Source: a bacterium F11 | GTDB taxonomy: Bacteria > Elusimicrobiota > Elusimicrobia > F11 | Reading direction: 5' to 3' | Assembly (NCBI GenBank): GCA_002176905.1 | Contig: MSYE01000215.1 | Span: 1-64,000, forward strand | DNA length: 64,000 nt | Part shown: positions 27,511 through 36,456 of the stretch, one piece after another | Layout of the letters: every line of letters begins with the position of its first letter | Position numbering within the stretch: the stretch's first letter is position 1 | Program-made: the position numbers and the translations under genes | The notes under the pieces: model-generated | Databases searched by the model: none | Seen by the model: only the letters and a program-made list of their open reading frames with translations | Told to the model about the DNA's origin: nothing

Positions 27511-28149
27511 ATGATGCCCAATTTGAAAACGATATATGATGACACCTTTTTCCAAGAATGGGGAATTGAACATCAAAAATATATTGAGTCAGCCAAGATT
27601 ATTACAGACATTCTAATGAATCATTTGAATCCCAGGCGACTTATCGATTTGGGGTGTGGCTGCGGTGTTTACAGCGATTCCTTTTTTCAGAAAGGGGTTC
27701 AAATTGTCTCAGTCGATGGCGTTCAACCTCCCCAAAGATTTTCTTTTCCCGTTCCCATTCAGGTTCAAGATTTAACTGTCCCTTTTAAAAATTTATGGGG
27801 GAAATTCGATGTCACCCTTTGTCTAGAGGTTGCCGAACACATACCCGAAGAATTCGTTGATACGTTTTTATCCAATCTTCTTCAATTTGGGGATCTGTTG
27901 GTTCTTTCTGCTGCACCCCCCAAACAGGGGGGCCATCATCATGTAAATGAACAACCAAAACGATATTGGGTTCAAAAGTGTGCCCAATTGGGTTGGATTT
28001 ATAACCGAAAGAAAACAGGGAAATTTATTGAGGATTTCAAAAGCAGGAAAGCTCCATATATGTGGATGGGGGAACATATCAGTTTTTACCAAAGAGCTCT
28101 TCCCAACGAGAATAAGAAAAAGGAGTTGCCCTTTTCGGTTAGGATATGA
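27511..28149 (+). CDS. SAM-dependent class I methyltransferase
   Basis: The protein has 212 residues and a Rossmann-type methyltransferase fold. Motif I is RLIDLGCGCGVYSDSF, motif II SVDG, and the post-motif acidic strand is FDVTLCLEVAEHIPEEF. The C-terminal part has a histidine run (GGHHHVNEQPKRYW). The pattern resembles small-molecule or glycan methyltransferases. It is too short and different to be EgtD despite the nearby EgtB gene. The substrate is unknown. The gene is convergent with the receiver gene that follows. Confidence 0.8.
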   Translation: MMPNLKTIYDDTFFQEWGIEHQKYIESAKIITDILMNHLNPRRLIDLGCGCGVYSDSFFQKGVQIVSVDGVQPPQRFSFPVPIQVQDLTVPFKNLWGKFDVTLCLEVAEHIPEEFVDTFLSNLLQFGDLLVLSAAPPKQGGHHHVNEQPKRYWVQKCAQLGWIYNRKKTGKFIEDFKSRKAPYMWMGEHISFYQRALPNENKKKELPFSVRI

Positions 28150-28173
28150 GTGGGAGCGGAGAGATAATTCTGA

Positions 28174-28596
28174 TTACTTAAATTTTAAACGGGTCGGTAA
28201 AGAAAAGTTGCCATTCAATGCATCCAGAACCTGCATCAGCAATTCATCAAACATAATGGGTTTTTCTATGAGACCCTGTGCCCCAACCTCTTTTGCCCTT
28301 TGAACACCATTGGGTTCACCATAGGCGGTAATAAATAAGATAGGGATCTTGGCTGTGTCTTCTTTCTCTCTTAATTTTCGACAGAGGGTAATCCCATCCA
28401 TTTTGGGAAGCATGATATCAAGCAATATAAGATCGGGTTTTCTGGTTTTGATAAGACTCAGAACGGTCTCAGCATCTATAACTTCCATTACTTGAAATCC
28501 TTCGCTTTTAAGTGAAAAAGCAAGGAATGATTTAACTGACTCATCATCATCAACTACCATAATGGTCTTTTTTGAATATTGATCTGATTTTCCCAT
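28174..28596 (-). CDS. Stand-alone response regulator receiver domain (CheY-like)
   Basis: The protein has 140 residues and only a REC domain: the acidic pair VVDDDES, phospho-acceptor region LILLDIMLPKMDG, the conserved threonine in ILFITAY and lysine in LIEKP. There is no output domain, so it acts by protein contact or phosphotransfer. No histidine kinase is encoded in the window. A second single-domain receiver is at 56347-56712. It is transcribed divergently from egtB. Confidence 0.9.
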   Translation of the reverse strand: MGKSDQYSKKTIMVVDDDESVKSFLAFSLKSEGFQVMEVIDAETVLSLIKTRKPDLILLDIMLPKMDGITLCRKLREKEDTAKIPILFITAYGEPNGVQRAKEVGAQGLIEKPIMFDELLMQVLDALNGNFSLPTRLKFK

Positions 28597-28758
28597 CGTG
28601 AAATCAGTTTAAATTTACATTCCGAATAGTTCCATCCCTTTTTTAATTAAATCTCATAATGCCTGACAGTCAATTATTATGGAATTGCCCATTATCGATC
28701 CTTTTTATTTGAATCGATACTTAATAACATACCATCAACAAAATACCTTGAGCATATA

Positions 28759-30075
28759 ATGAACCCCACCATTCTAAAAGAAGCACCACGCAACCGCAGT
28801 CACTTTTTGGCGGAATTTGATCGGATCAGAGAAACAACTGAGTTTCTTTGTCATCCGTTACAGACAGAAGACTATGTGGTTCAACCTATTGAAGATGTGA
28901 GCCCTCCCAAATGGCATTTGGGTCATACGACTTGGTTTTTTGAATCCAATATTCTCAAGCCTTTTTCGCCCCGCTACCGTCTTTATCATGAAAAATTCAA
29001 CTTTCTATTTAATTCATATTATGAGTCATTTGGCCCTCGAACCCTGCGCTCACAGCGTGGATTCCTATCCCGTCCCACCGTTAAGGAAATTTATGAATAT
29101 CGTCGATATATCAATGATAAGATCAATCAACTTTCCATTAACCTTTCTGAAGAAGATTGGGTTGAATTTGTTCGGTTAATGAACATTGGGCTCCAACATG
29201 AACAACAACATCAAGAACTATTAATCACCGATCTTAAATTTATTTTCGGAAACAATCCCTTAAAGCCTTTCTATTATAAGCAGAATACCTCACCTGAAAT
29301 GACTCAGCCTTCGAACAAAAAAAAGGCAACCCAAACCTTTCTTGGCTTCCATGGGGGAATAGTTCCCTTCGGTTTTTCAGGAAAGGGTTTTGCGTTTGAT
29401 AATGAAAAACCTTCACATCAGGTTTACTTGCCTGAATATAAATTAATGAATCGTCTGATAACAAACGGTGAATATTTGGAGTTTATTCAAGATGGGGGCT
29501 ATCGCAATTTTCGTTTGTGGCTTTCTGATGGGTGGGAATTGGTAAACCGAAAAAATTGGGAAGCTCCTTTGTACTGGGAAAAAGAAGGTGGGAAATGGTT
29601 TCTCTATTCCTTAAACGGATTTAAAGAGTTGAACCTTGAAGAACCTGTTTGTCATATCAGTTTTTATGAGGCTGATGCCTATGCGAGATGGGCCAAGAAA
29701 AGACTTCCAACAGAAGTGGAGTGGGAAAATGCGGCGAGAATTCATATCCGAAATTTTGACGATGCCAATCTATTGGATGACCATCATTTTCATCCTCAAG
29801 TGTTGGCCAATTCCCCGCTCCAAAACCGATCGACTTTAAAGCAAATGATAGGGGATGTTTGGGAATGGACCTCAAGCTCTTATCTTCCTTATCCGGGTTT
29901 CCAACCCGAAGAAGGGGTATTGGGGGAATATAACGGAAAATTTATGATTAATCAGATGGTCCTCAGGGGCGGATCCTGTGCCACGCCTCGATCCCATATA
30001 AGAATAAGTTACAGGAATTTCTTTCAGCCAGATAAACGTTGGCAATTTTCAGGTATACGTCTGGCCAGCGATTAA
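28759..30075 (+). CDS. egtB: Ergothioneine biosynthesis protein EgtB-type sulfoxide synthase
   Basis: The protein has 438 residues. The N-terminal DinB-like domain begins with TEDYVVQPIEDVSPPKWHLG-type sequence and carries the iron ligands in WHLGHTTWF and HEQQHQE. The C-terminal domain is the formylglycine-generating-enzyme fold (EVEWENAAR, GDVWEWTSS, VLRGGSCATPRSHIR..YRNFF). EgtB joins a thiol (gamma-glutamylcysteine or cysteine) to hercynine with oxygen on a non-haem iron. The partner EgtD, which makes hercynine, was not found in the window; the methyltransferase at 27511 is not EgtD-like. EgtB homologues also include OvoA-like and selenoneine enzymes, so the exact product remains open. 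Confidence 0.88.
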   Translation: MNPTILKEAPRNRSHFLAEFDRIRETTEFLCHPLQTEDYVVQPIEDVSPPKWHLGHTTWFFESNILKPFSPRYRLYHEKFNFLFNSYYESFGPRTLRSQRGFLSRPTVKEIYEYRRYINDKINQLSINLSEEDWVEFVRLMNIGLQHEQQHQELLITDLKFIFGNNPLKPFYYKQNTSPEMTQPSNKKKATQTFLGFHGGIVPFGFSGKGFAFDNEKPSHQVYLPEYKLMNRLITNGEYLEFIQDGGYRNFRLWLSDGWELVNRKNWEAPLYWEKEGGKWFLYSLNGFKELNLEEPVCHISFYEADAYARWAKKRLPTEVEWENAARIHIRNFDDANLLDDHHFHPQVLANSPLQNRSTLKQMIGDVWEWTSSSYLPYPGFQPEEGVLGEYNGKFMINQMVLRGGSCATPRSHIRISYRNFFQPDKRWQFSGIRLASD

Positions 30076-30082
30076 CCACTTA

Positions 30083-32350
30083 TCACGAAAACAGTTTACG
30101 AAACCAACCCTTGATTCCCCCAGGATGCATATGGCATTTTTCCGTTGGTTCGCTTCCCTTTAAATACCACTCAAATTTGGTTTGTGGACAACCCGACTGA
30201 GCCAATTGATTTGACTGCGGATCGATTTTTATTTTTAAAATTCCCTGTGGCTCCTGAAAGGAAGGGGGAGGATTGCCCTCTGTTCTCTTTTTCATGAATT
30301 GTGCCCAAATGGGAACAGCGTTTTTCGAGCCAGAAGCGTAAATGGGTTTGGCTTGATCATTTCCTACCCAAGTTCCAACTAACAGATCGGAAGTGTAGCC
30401 TATAAACCATGCATCTTTTCCTTTGTTGGTCGTTCCCGTTTTGCCGGCTGATGGATATTTCCAACCAAGCTTTTTTAATCGTTTTGCTGTTCCCTCCTCA
30501 ATAACGGATTGCAAGAGAGAAGAAATTAAATAACTTAAAGCCGGATCAAGAACCGATTTTTTTTCTTGGGAATCCATTTCAATAAGGGTTCCTTTTGCAT
30601 CCAATACGGATGAAACAAGATAGGGTTTTATTCGAAAACCGCCATTAATAAAGGGGGCATAAGCACCGGTTATTTCGATTAAGGTAACCTCATATGCTCC
30701 TAAAGCAAGCGCCAAAGTGGGTTCGAGAGGACTGATAATCCCCATGCGTCTAGCGAAGTCAATAATGTCAACTGGAGTAACTTTCCGGGCAAGATCGAGT
30801 GTCGCCGCATTAATAGAATGAGAAAGACCTTGGCGAAGGGTTACTGTGCCACGATAAATATCATCGAAATTTCGAGGAGACCAAAGATTCTCTCCAACTT
30901 TCCCTTTAAAGGATTGAAAAGTGTCATTTAAAACTGAAGTGGGGGTGTAACCCTTTTCTAGGGCAGCACCATAAACAAAAGGCTTAAAGGCACTTCCAGG
31001 TTGTCTCCTGGCTTGTGTAACACGATTGAATTGACTCTTCTGATAATCTTTTCCACCAACAAGAGCCAGGGTCGCCCCATTTGAGGGATTTAATACAACG
31101 AGGGCAGCTTGATGGGATGTTTTTTGAACAGCGGCGTGTGCCCAATCTTGATAAAGAAGGTCCATGGTGGTATAGATTTTCAATCCAAACCGATATAGAG
31201 CCTCTTCTCCATAAAGAGGAATTAACTGGCGAATGACCTCCGAAATGAAAAAAGCAACCGATTCATTTGTCGAAGCCCCTAAGGCTTGTTTTGAAACACT
31301 CAGAGGTGTTTGTTGCGCTTCATACCACTCTGATGAAGAAATAAACTTTTCTTCCATCATTCGACGAAGAATATGATCACGTCGGTTTTTGCATTTATCT
31401 GGATCTCTAAATGGATTGTACAAATAGGGTGATCGAATCAAGCCAGCCAGCGTGGCACTATCTTCAATGGTCAATTCTTTGAGATCTTTTCCAAAATAAA
31501 ACTTGGCTGCTGAATGAACGCCAGCAACACTTACAAAACCATCCTGCCCCAGATAAATGTGATTCAAATAAAGGGAGAGAATCTTTTCCTTGCTATAACG
31601 AAACTCCAGATAAACAGCCAAAAGGGCTTCTACCATTTTACGTCGTAGTGTTCGTTGGGGTGTCAGGAAAAGGTTCTTTGCAAGTTGTTGGGTAATGGTG
31701 CTTCCCCCGTGCGGAGGGCCTTCCCGACGAATATTGTGAAGAAGGGCTCGAAAAATGGCCAACGGGCGAACCCCCCAGTGGCGAAAATATCTATGATCTT
31801 CTGCTGATATGACCGCGTGAATGAGATGTGGTGGAAAGTCATCCCATTCAGCTAGTGAGCGACGAATCCGTTTCTTGCCAGATAATTCGGCAATGAGCAC
31901 CGGTTCCAATCCAAATTCGGGGAGCGTTATTCCCAATGAATCCTCAATTGCCCAAGAACCATTTGATTCCATTTTAATCGAAACGATTTCGGCTGGTTGT
32001 GCATATGACGGGATATTGAATTGGCGAACGAAAAGGGAGCCGGTTTTTCCATCGAAATGATACTGTCCTGGTTTGATGGGAATACCAGGAGAGGGGGAAT
32101 AATTACATTGTTTTAATCTTTCAATAAAATGAGGCCAAGAATAGGAATGAGCGTTTTTGAAAATAGTTGGGGCGGCATAAATTTTCGTTGAAAAACTTTC
32201 GCCAAGTCCCCCTAAAACGAGTTTTGAAAGTTTTTTTTCCGCAAAGCCGATAACAACGAAAATGGTGACAAACGAACCCAGCGCAAATAGACTAAAAAAA
32301 GATGCAAAGTAATATTTAAGGCGACGTGATTTGGATTTCCTCTGTCTCAT
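30083..32350 (-). CDS. Class A penicillin-binding protein (PBP1B-like)
   Basis: The protein has 755 residues with a short basic cytoplasmic tail and one membrane anchor (YYFASFFSLFALGSFVTIFV). A small UB2H-like segment follows (about 75-115; SPGIPIKPGQYHFDG). The GT51 glycosyltransferase has the catalytic Glu in ISAEDHRYF (E184) and GGSTITQQLAKNLFL. The transpeptidase has the nucleophile in GSAFK (S453), SINAATLDL and KTGTTNKG. It polymerises and cross-links peptidoglycan at the inner membrane. The UB2H-like region fits PBP1B rather than PBP1A. No lipoprotein activator gene (LpoB) was recognised nearby. The gene is convergent with egtB. Confidence 0.92.
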   Translation of the reverse strand: MRQRKSKSRRLKYYFASFFSLFALGSFVTIFVVIGFAEKKLSKLVLGGLGESFSTKIYAAPTIFKNAHSYSWPHFIERLKQCNYSPSPGIPIKPGQYHFDGKTGSLFVRQFNIPSYAQPAEIVSIKMESNGSWAIEDSLGITLPEFGLEPVLIAELSGKKRIRRSLAEWDDFPPHLIHAVISAEDHRYFRHWGVRPLAIFRALLHNIRREGPPHGGSTITQQLAKNLFLTPQRTLRRKMVEALLAVYLEFRYSKEKILSLYLNHIYLGQDGFVSVAGVHSAAKFYFGKDLKELTIEDSATLAGLIRSPYLYNPFRDPDKCKNRRDHILRRMMEEKFISSSEWYEAQQTPLSVSKQALGASTNESVAFFISEVIRQLIPLYGEEALYRFGLKIYTTMDLLYQDWAHAAVQKTSHQAALVVLNPSNGATLALVGGKDYQKSQFNRVTQARRQPGSAFKPFVYGAALEKGYTPTSVLNDTFQSFKGKVGENLWSPRNFDDIYRGTVTLRQGLSHSINAATLDLARKVTPVDIIDFARRMGIISPLEPTLALALGAYEVTLIEITGAYAPFINGGFRIKPYLVSSVLDAKGTLIEMDSQEKKSVLDPALSYLISSLLQSVIEEGTAKRLKKLGWKYPSAGKTGTTNKGKDAWFIGYTSDLLVGTWVGNDQAKPIYASGSKNAVPIWAQFMKKRTEGNPPPSFQEPQGILKIKIDPQSNQLAQSGCPQTKFEWYLKGSEPTEKCHMHPGGIKGWFRKLFS

Positions 32351-32416
32351 TAAGGTAATTTAATATTTTAAGCAGAATCTTGCTAATTAGACTTCGAACC
32401 CGTATACTCAAATAGA

Positions 32417-32836
32417 ATGAGAAAACAATACATAACCCATCCCAAATTCCAGTATTCATTTACCTTTTCATTTGTTTTAGGGATTCTCCTTATACTAATT
32501 TTCCTTGGTGGAACATCACTGGCAACTTTATACCTTATATCAAAGCAGAGCTTCCTCACTTTGGCTCAGCAACAAAACCTTTCCGAAGGGATCCAAAGCC
32601 TGCTTAGGTTTGTGTTGTTGTTGGGAATGCCAAGTCTTTTTATGTTTACTTTATTGGGACTATATCTCTCTTATAAGTTTGTTGGGCCCCTCTACCGTTT
32701 GGAGAATTGGCTCGAATTTCACCTTTTGGGGAAAAATCCTCCTCCCCTCAAGCTTCGACCTGGGGATGAATTGCAACCCATTGCGAATATTTTGGCTCAA
32801 ACACTTTCCCAGAAACATTCAAAGAGGGGGGGGTAA
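32417..32836 (+). CDS. Small two-helix membrane protein with an orphan HAMP-like domain (copy 1)
   Basis: The protein has 139 residues. Two hydrophobic helices (about 15-43 and 66-88) flank a short periplasmic loop, followed by a HAMP-like cytoplasmic segment (YKFVGPLYRLENWL, then LRPGDELQPIANILAQTL). HAMP domains normally connect a sensor to a kinase, cyclase or chemotaxis output; here the chain ends after the HAMP. The next gene, overlapping by one base, encodes a paralogue of the same design. The two may form a hetero-oligomer or modulate another sensor. No output partner is seen in the window. Confidence 0.7.
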   Translation: MRKQYITHPKFQYSFTFSFVLGILLILIFLGGTSLATLYLISKQSFLTLAQQQNLSEGIQSLLRFVLLLGMPSLFMFTLLGLYLSYKFVGPLYRLENWLEFHLLGKNPPPLKLRPGDELQPIANILAQTLSQKHSKRGG

Positions 32837-33258
32837 TGCCAGGCTCCCGTTTTGTTCTTCATCCTGTCTTGTTAAATAAAAGAAGTCGGTTGATTTTTAT
32901 ATGGTTTCTTATGGTCTCCATTTTGATTGGGGGAGCTATTTATTGGAAATTTCAGCAAATATTGAGTCAAGCAGATGTCCTCAATGACCTGAGAACAACC
33001 CCCCTTAAATGGTACCTCTCGGTTTTACTATCGCCTCATTTTAAGGTTACTCTCGTTCTGGCTTCTGCTGCATTAGCCGGTGCCATTACAGCACATTATG
33101 TGGTAGGTCCCGTTAGACGAATTGAACAGTGGATCAAAGATTGGAAATCAGGCCTAACCATAAGTGAATTAAGGGTTCGCCAGGGAGACAAATTTACCAC
33201 CCTAGTTCGCATTCTTAATGACCTTCACGCCAAATTTTCCCATTCCAAACGATCCTGA
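32836..33258 (+). CDS. Small two-helix membrane protein with an orphan HAMP-like domain (copy 2)
   Basis: The protein has 140 residues and is arranged like the preceding protein: helix about 16-36, a periplasmic loop of ~45 residues, helix about 70-92, then YVVGPVRRIEQWIK and LRVRQGDKFTTLVRILNDL. Its ATG overlaps the stop of copy 1 (TAATG), so translation is coupled. The sequences have diverged considerably, which suggests an old duplication and distinct partners. It is followed after 16 bases by the carbon-nitrogen hydrolase gene. The signalling role is inferred from the fold only. Confidence 0.7.
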   Translation: MPGSRFVLHPVLLNKRSRLIFIWFLMVSILIGGAIYWKFQQILSQADVLNDLRTTPLKWYLSVLLSPHFKVTLVLASAALAGAITAHYVVGPVRRIEQWIKDWKSGLTISELRVRQGDKFTTLVRILNDLHAKFSHSKRS

Positions 33259-33274
33259 CATTAAGATGTGAATC

Positions 33275-34051
33275 ATGAAGATCAAGCTTAGTGTTCTACA
33301 GACATCCCCATTGTTTCTCAATTCCAATGCCAATCGAAAAAAGATGGAATCGGAAATCACGAAGGCAAAGGGAGAGATATTGGTTTTTCCGGAACTTTGC
33401 ACCTCTGGGTATAATTTCCGAACAAAACGGGAGGTACAAAAAGTCGCAGAGCCGGCGTTCTCAGGTCCTACATCCCTCCTCTTGTTCCGTTTGGCCCAAA
33501 AAAAGAATTGCGTTATCGTCGCAGGATTCCCAGAAGTGCATCGTGACCGTTATTTTAACTCTGCCCTTATTGTTACACCGAAAAAACAAGAAGTATATCG
33601 CAAAGTCCATCTTTTTTGGAAAGAAAAGCTTTTCTTTTCTCCTGGAATGATAAGACCATCTCTTTACGCATGGAAAGGACTTCGCTTTGGCGTCATGATC
33701 TGCTTTGATTGGTTCTTTCCAGAAATGGCTCGTTCCTTATCTCTTGGTGGGGCTCAGGTTTTGATTCATCCATCGAATCTTGTCCTTCCATATGCTCCTC
33801 TCGGGATGAGAGTCCGGAGTTTGGAAAACCATGTCTATTCTGCGACCGCCAACCGAGTTGGATCAGAAAAAGGATTAAAATATATTGGGCAATCGCAAAT
33901 CACCGGACCAAAGGGAAATATTCTGGGAAAACTCGATGGAATAAAAACAGGTACTCTCACTGTCACCATTGATGTCAATTTGGCCAATCAAAAAAATATA
34001 ACCCCCCTTAATCACATTTTTAAAGATCGCAAACCCAAACTATATTTCTAA
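33275..34051 (+). CDS. Carbon-nitrogen hydrolase (nitrilase superfamily amidase)
   Basis: The protein has 258 residues and is full length for a single-domain nitrilase-fold amidase. The catalytic triad is visible: E40 in VFPELCTSGY, K110 in YRKVHLFWKEK and C143 in GVMICFDWFFPE. These enzymes hydrolyse linear amides; common members are omega-amidase and N-carbamoylputrescine amidase. Neighbours give no substrate hint. It is probably co-transcribed with the HAMP pair and the RNA methyltransferase that starts 11 bases downstream. The enzyme class is firm; the substrate is unknown. Confidence 0.88.
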   Translation: MKIKLSVLQTSPLFLNSNANRKKMESEITKAKGEILVFPELCTSGYNFRTKREVQKVAEPAFSGPTSLLLFRLAQKKNCVIVAGFPEVHRDRYFNSALIVTPKKQEVYRKVHLFWKEKLFFSPGMIRPSLYAWKGLRFGVMICFDWFFPEMARSLSLGGAQVLIHPSNLVLPYAPLGMRVRSLENHVYSATANRVGSEKGLKYIGQSQITGPKGNILGKLDGIKTGTLTVTIDVNLANQKNITPLNHIFKDRKPKLYF

Positions 34052-34062
34052 ATGGAGTCATT

Positions 34063-34893
34063 GTGAAAAAAGAACTGAAATTGATCAAAAAAAGATCAGA
34101 TCCCCAAATTAAACATTTGCGACAAATTCGAGATGGCGTAACAAAATCTTATGTGTTTTGCGAAGGAGTTAAATTAATCGAGGAGTATGCCCGCTCCGGA
34201 TTTTCTTTAAAAACACTCGTATGCCTCAAGACGATGGAGGGGGCTGTTGAAAATCTCAAAAGGATTTATCACATAGACAATGTCCCCGTTCAATATGTGA
34301 CCTCTGAGGTCATGGATTTTGTGTCGGATTTGGCCTCTCCTCCCGGGATCCTGGCCATAGGAGAAAGACCTGAACCCTCCCGGTTCGAACCATTACCAAA
34401 AGAAAAATTTCCTTTGATCCTTGTGATTCACCAGATTCAACTTCCACAAAATATGGGAGCGTTGATACGAACAGCAGAAGCCACAGGGGTTACCGAGGTT
34501 TGGACCACGAATCGAACCGCAGACCCTTATGGTCCCAAAGTGCTAAGGGGTTCGATGGGAAGTGTTTTTAGAGTCGCTATTCGAACTGGACTCGACCTTC
34601 ATACCGCCTTAAAAACCCTAAATTCCCAGCATGTTCATGTTATTGGGGCCACCCAGGAAGGCAAGAGAGTATACAGTGGCATCAGCTGGATTCGGCCGAC
34701 AGCCCTTATCTTGGGATCTGAAGGTTCGGGATTATCAATTGAGGAAACGAAATACATGAACGACACCATTCGGATCCCGATGTTAGGAAAAGTAGAATCT
34801 TTGAATGTGGGTATTGCTGCTGCTGTCTGTTTGTTTGAAGCATCAAAACAAAGAAGGACCGCCCTGAAAACCCTGAAAAATAAAGTAAAATGA
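34063..34893 (+). CDS. SpoU/TrmH family RNA 2'-O-methyltransferase
   Basis: The protein has 276 residues. A GTG start is supported by GGAG six to nine bases upstream. The N-terminal L30e-like substrate-binding domain (about 1-105) is followed by the knotted SPOUT domain with motifs LPQNMGALIRTAEATGV, LILGSEGSGLS and ESLNVGIAAAVCLFEA. The family methylates ribose in rRNA (RlmB-like) or tRNA. It is cytoplasmic. It lies in a same-direction series with the amidase gene before and the tolC-like gene after. The family is certain; the target nucleotide is not. Confidence 0.9.
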   Translation: MKKELKLIKKRSDPQIKHLRQIRDGVTKSYVFCEGVKLIEEYARSGFSLKTLVCLKTMEGAVENLKRIYHIDNVPVQYVTSEVMDFVSDLASPPGILAIGERPEPSRFEPLPKEKFPLILVIHQIQLPQNMGALIRTAEATGVTEVWTTNRTADPYGPKVLRGSMGSVFRVAIRTGLDLHTALKTLNSQHVHVIGATQEGKRVYSGISWIRPTALILGSEGSGLSIEETKYMNDTIRIPMLGKVESLNVGIAAAVCLFEASKQRRTALKTLKNKVK

Positions 34894-34941
34894 TTTTTTT
34901 CTTAACATCCCAGAGAAAAGGTAATCCAAAATCCACTAACA

Positions 34942-36456
34942 ATGAAGCTTTTTTCATATTTGAGGCATCCACTAAAATGCCTTCTTTTAATTACTACCAC
35001 ACTGCTAATAAATGGCCCTCTCTATTCTTTTGAACTGACCCTAAAGAAAGCCATCGAACTAACGTTCCAAACCCATCCTGATATTTTAAGAATGTTAAGT
35101 GATTATCGGACCTTACAAGCACAAACTAGGTTAAATTTGGGGTTATACGATTGGGTTGTGGATTTGGGGTTTGATTATTCAGATGTTGATCAGGCACCTG
35201 TTGTGATTTTCCAACCAACGAACACACGAAAAACCACTTATAATCTCAACGCTGGAAAATCTCTTGCAACAGGAACAACTTTTGGATTATCAACCTCCGT
35301 TCTAAAAACTGAAGACAACAGCTCTTTTAATCTCTTCAGTAAACGTTATGAAACTCAACTGGGATTAACCCTCCAGCAAAATCTTTTGGATGGATTCCTG
35401 GGACAACCTGATCGGGTAAAACTAAAAACCGATCAGTCCCGTTTAAAATCACTGCAATTGATGTTGTGGCGTGAGTTAGAAATGTTGGCCTCAGCTATTT
35501 CTCAGCGTTATTGGAATCTTTGGAGGGATGTCCAATTATACGCGGTTGCCAGAGAATCAGAGGACGAAGCCAAAGATTTCATGGATGAAACAGTTCGGCT
35601 TTCGAAAATCGGATTAAGGGAAGAGGATGACATCTTACAAGCTGAGGCCTCTTGGCTAAGGAGGCGAGAGGAAACCTTAACTGCAAAGACTTTGTTAGAT
35701 AATGCATGGAGCTCTTTGAAGATAAGCATTGGTCTTCATAAAGATACAGATTGGGATTCTCTTCCATCGCTTGAAGATCCTGACTGGAACAATCAAGTTG
35801 ACTATGAAAAAACATTGAAAATGGCCTATATCAATCGCGCTGATTTGCAGTCGTCAGCAATAAGCCGAGAATTAAACAAAGAATTAAAGGACAGCCAAAA
35901 TTCAAAAATCTGGCCTCAATTAACAGCATCTGGTGGATATTCTCTTGTTGGACTAGATCCGAAATTAAAGACGAGTATCAAGCAGGTTAGGAAATACAAA
36001 AATGAAGGTTGGAATCTCGGCATGTCGCTTTCTCATTCCTTTGGTCAAAACATGGATCGTTCCGAGATGGAGCTCGCAGAAGCCGAATACCTTCGTTCTC
36101 AATCCCAGTACAGGAAACGAATCAATGCGGTTGAGGAAGAAGTCGAAGTTGGTGTCAATGAATTTAAACGGCAACTTCAGATTCTCGATTTATCCAAAGA
36201 AATTGAAAACCGTCGTATGCGAATAAAAAATATCTTTCAGAAGAAATTTAAAAATGGACGCATATCAATACAAGACCTACTTAGGGCCCAAGAAGAAAGC
36301 CGCCAGTCACGATATCGACGACACTTAGCTGAGTCCCAAATGGCCATCACCCAATTGAAAGTGGATCTGGCTCAAGGATCCTATCTCTCTCAACTCGGAT
36401 TTGGAGAGAGATATTCATTACCCATTATTGAGAAAACCCATTATGAAACAGAATAA
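34942..36456 (+). CDS. TolC-family outer-membrane efflux protein
   Basis: The protein has 504 residues with a signal peptide (LLLITTTLLINGPLYSF). The long alpha-helical duplicated structure of TolC/OEP proteins is visible: LTLKKAIELTFQTHPDIL near the start, and amphipathic heptad-rich helices around 170-260 and 375-480 (ISIQDLLRAQEESRQSRYRRHLAESQ). It forms the outer-membrane exit duct of a tripartite pump. Its 3' end overlaps the RND permease gene by 14 bases, so the two are coupled. No periplasmic adaptor gene is present between or next to them. Confidence 0.88.
   Translation: MKLFSYLRHPLKCLLLITTTLLINGPLYSFELTLKKAIELTFQTHPDILRMLSDYRTLQAQTRLNLGLYDWVVDLGFDYSDVDQAPVVIFQPTNTRKTTYNLNAGKSLATGTTFGLSTSVLKTEDNSSFNLFSKRYETQLGLTLQQNLLDGFLGQPDRVKLKTDQSRLKSLQLMLWRELEMLASAISQRYWNLWRDVQLYAVARESEDEAKDFMDETVRLSKIGLREEDDILQAEASWLRRREETLTAKTLLDNAWSSLKISIGLHKDTDWDSLPSLEDPDWNNQVDYEKTLKMAYINRADLQSSAISRELNKELKDSQNSKIWPQLTASGGYSLVGLDPKLKTSIKQVRKYKNEGWNLGMSLSHSFGQNMDRSEMELAEAEYLRSQSQYRKRINAVEEEVEVGVNEFKRQLQILDLSKEIENRRMRIKNIFQKKFKNGRISIQDLLRAQEESRQSRYRRHLAESQMAITQLKVDLAQGSYLSQLGFGERYSLPIIEKTHYETE

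Noticed and set aside
27511..28149. EgtD partner for EgtB
   Set aside because: The protein is about 100 residues too short and its motifs are those of a generic class I methyltransferase.
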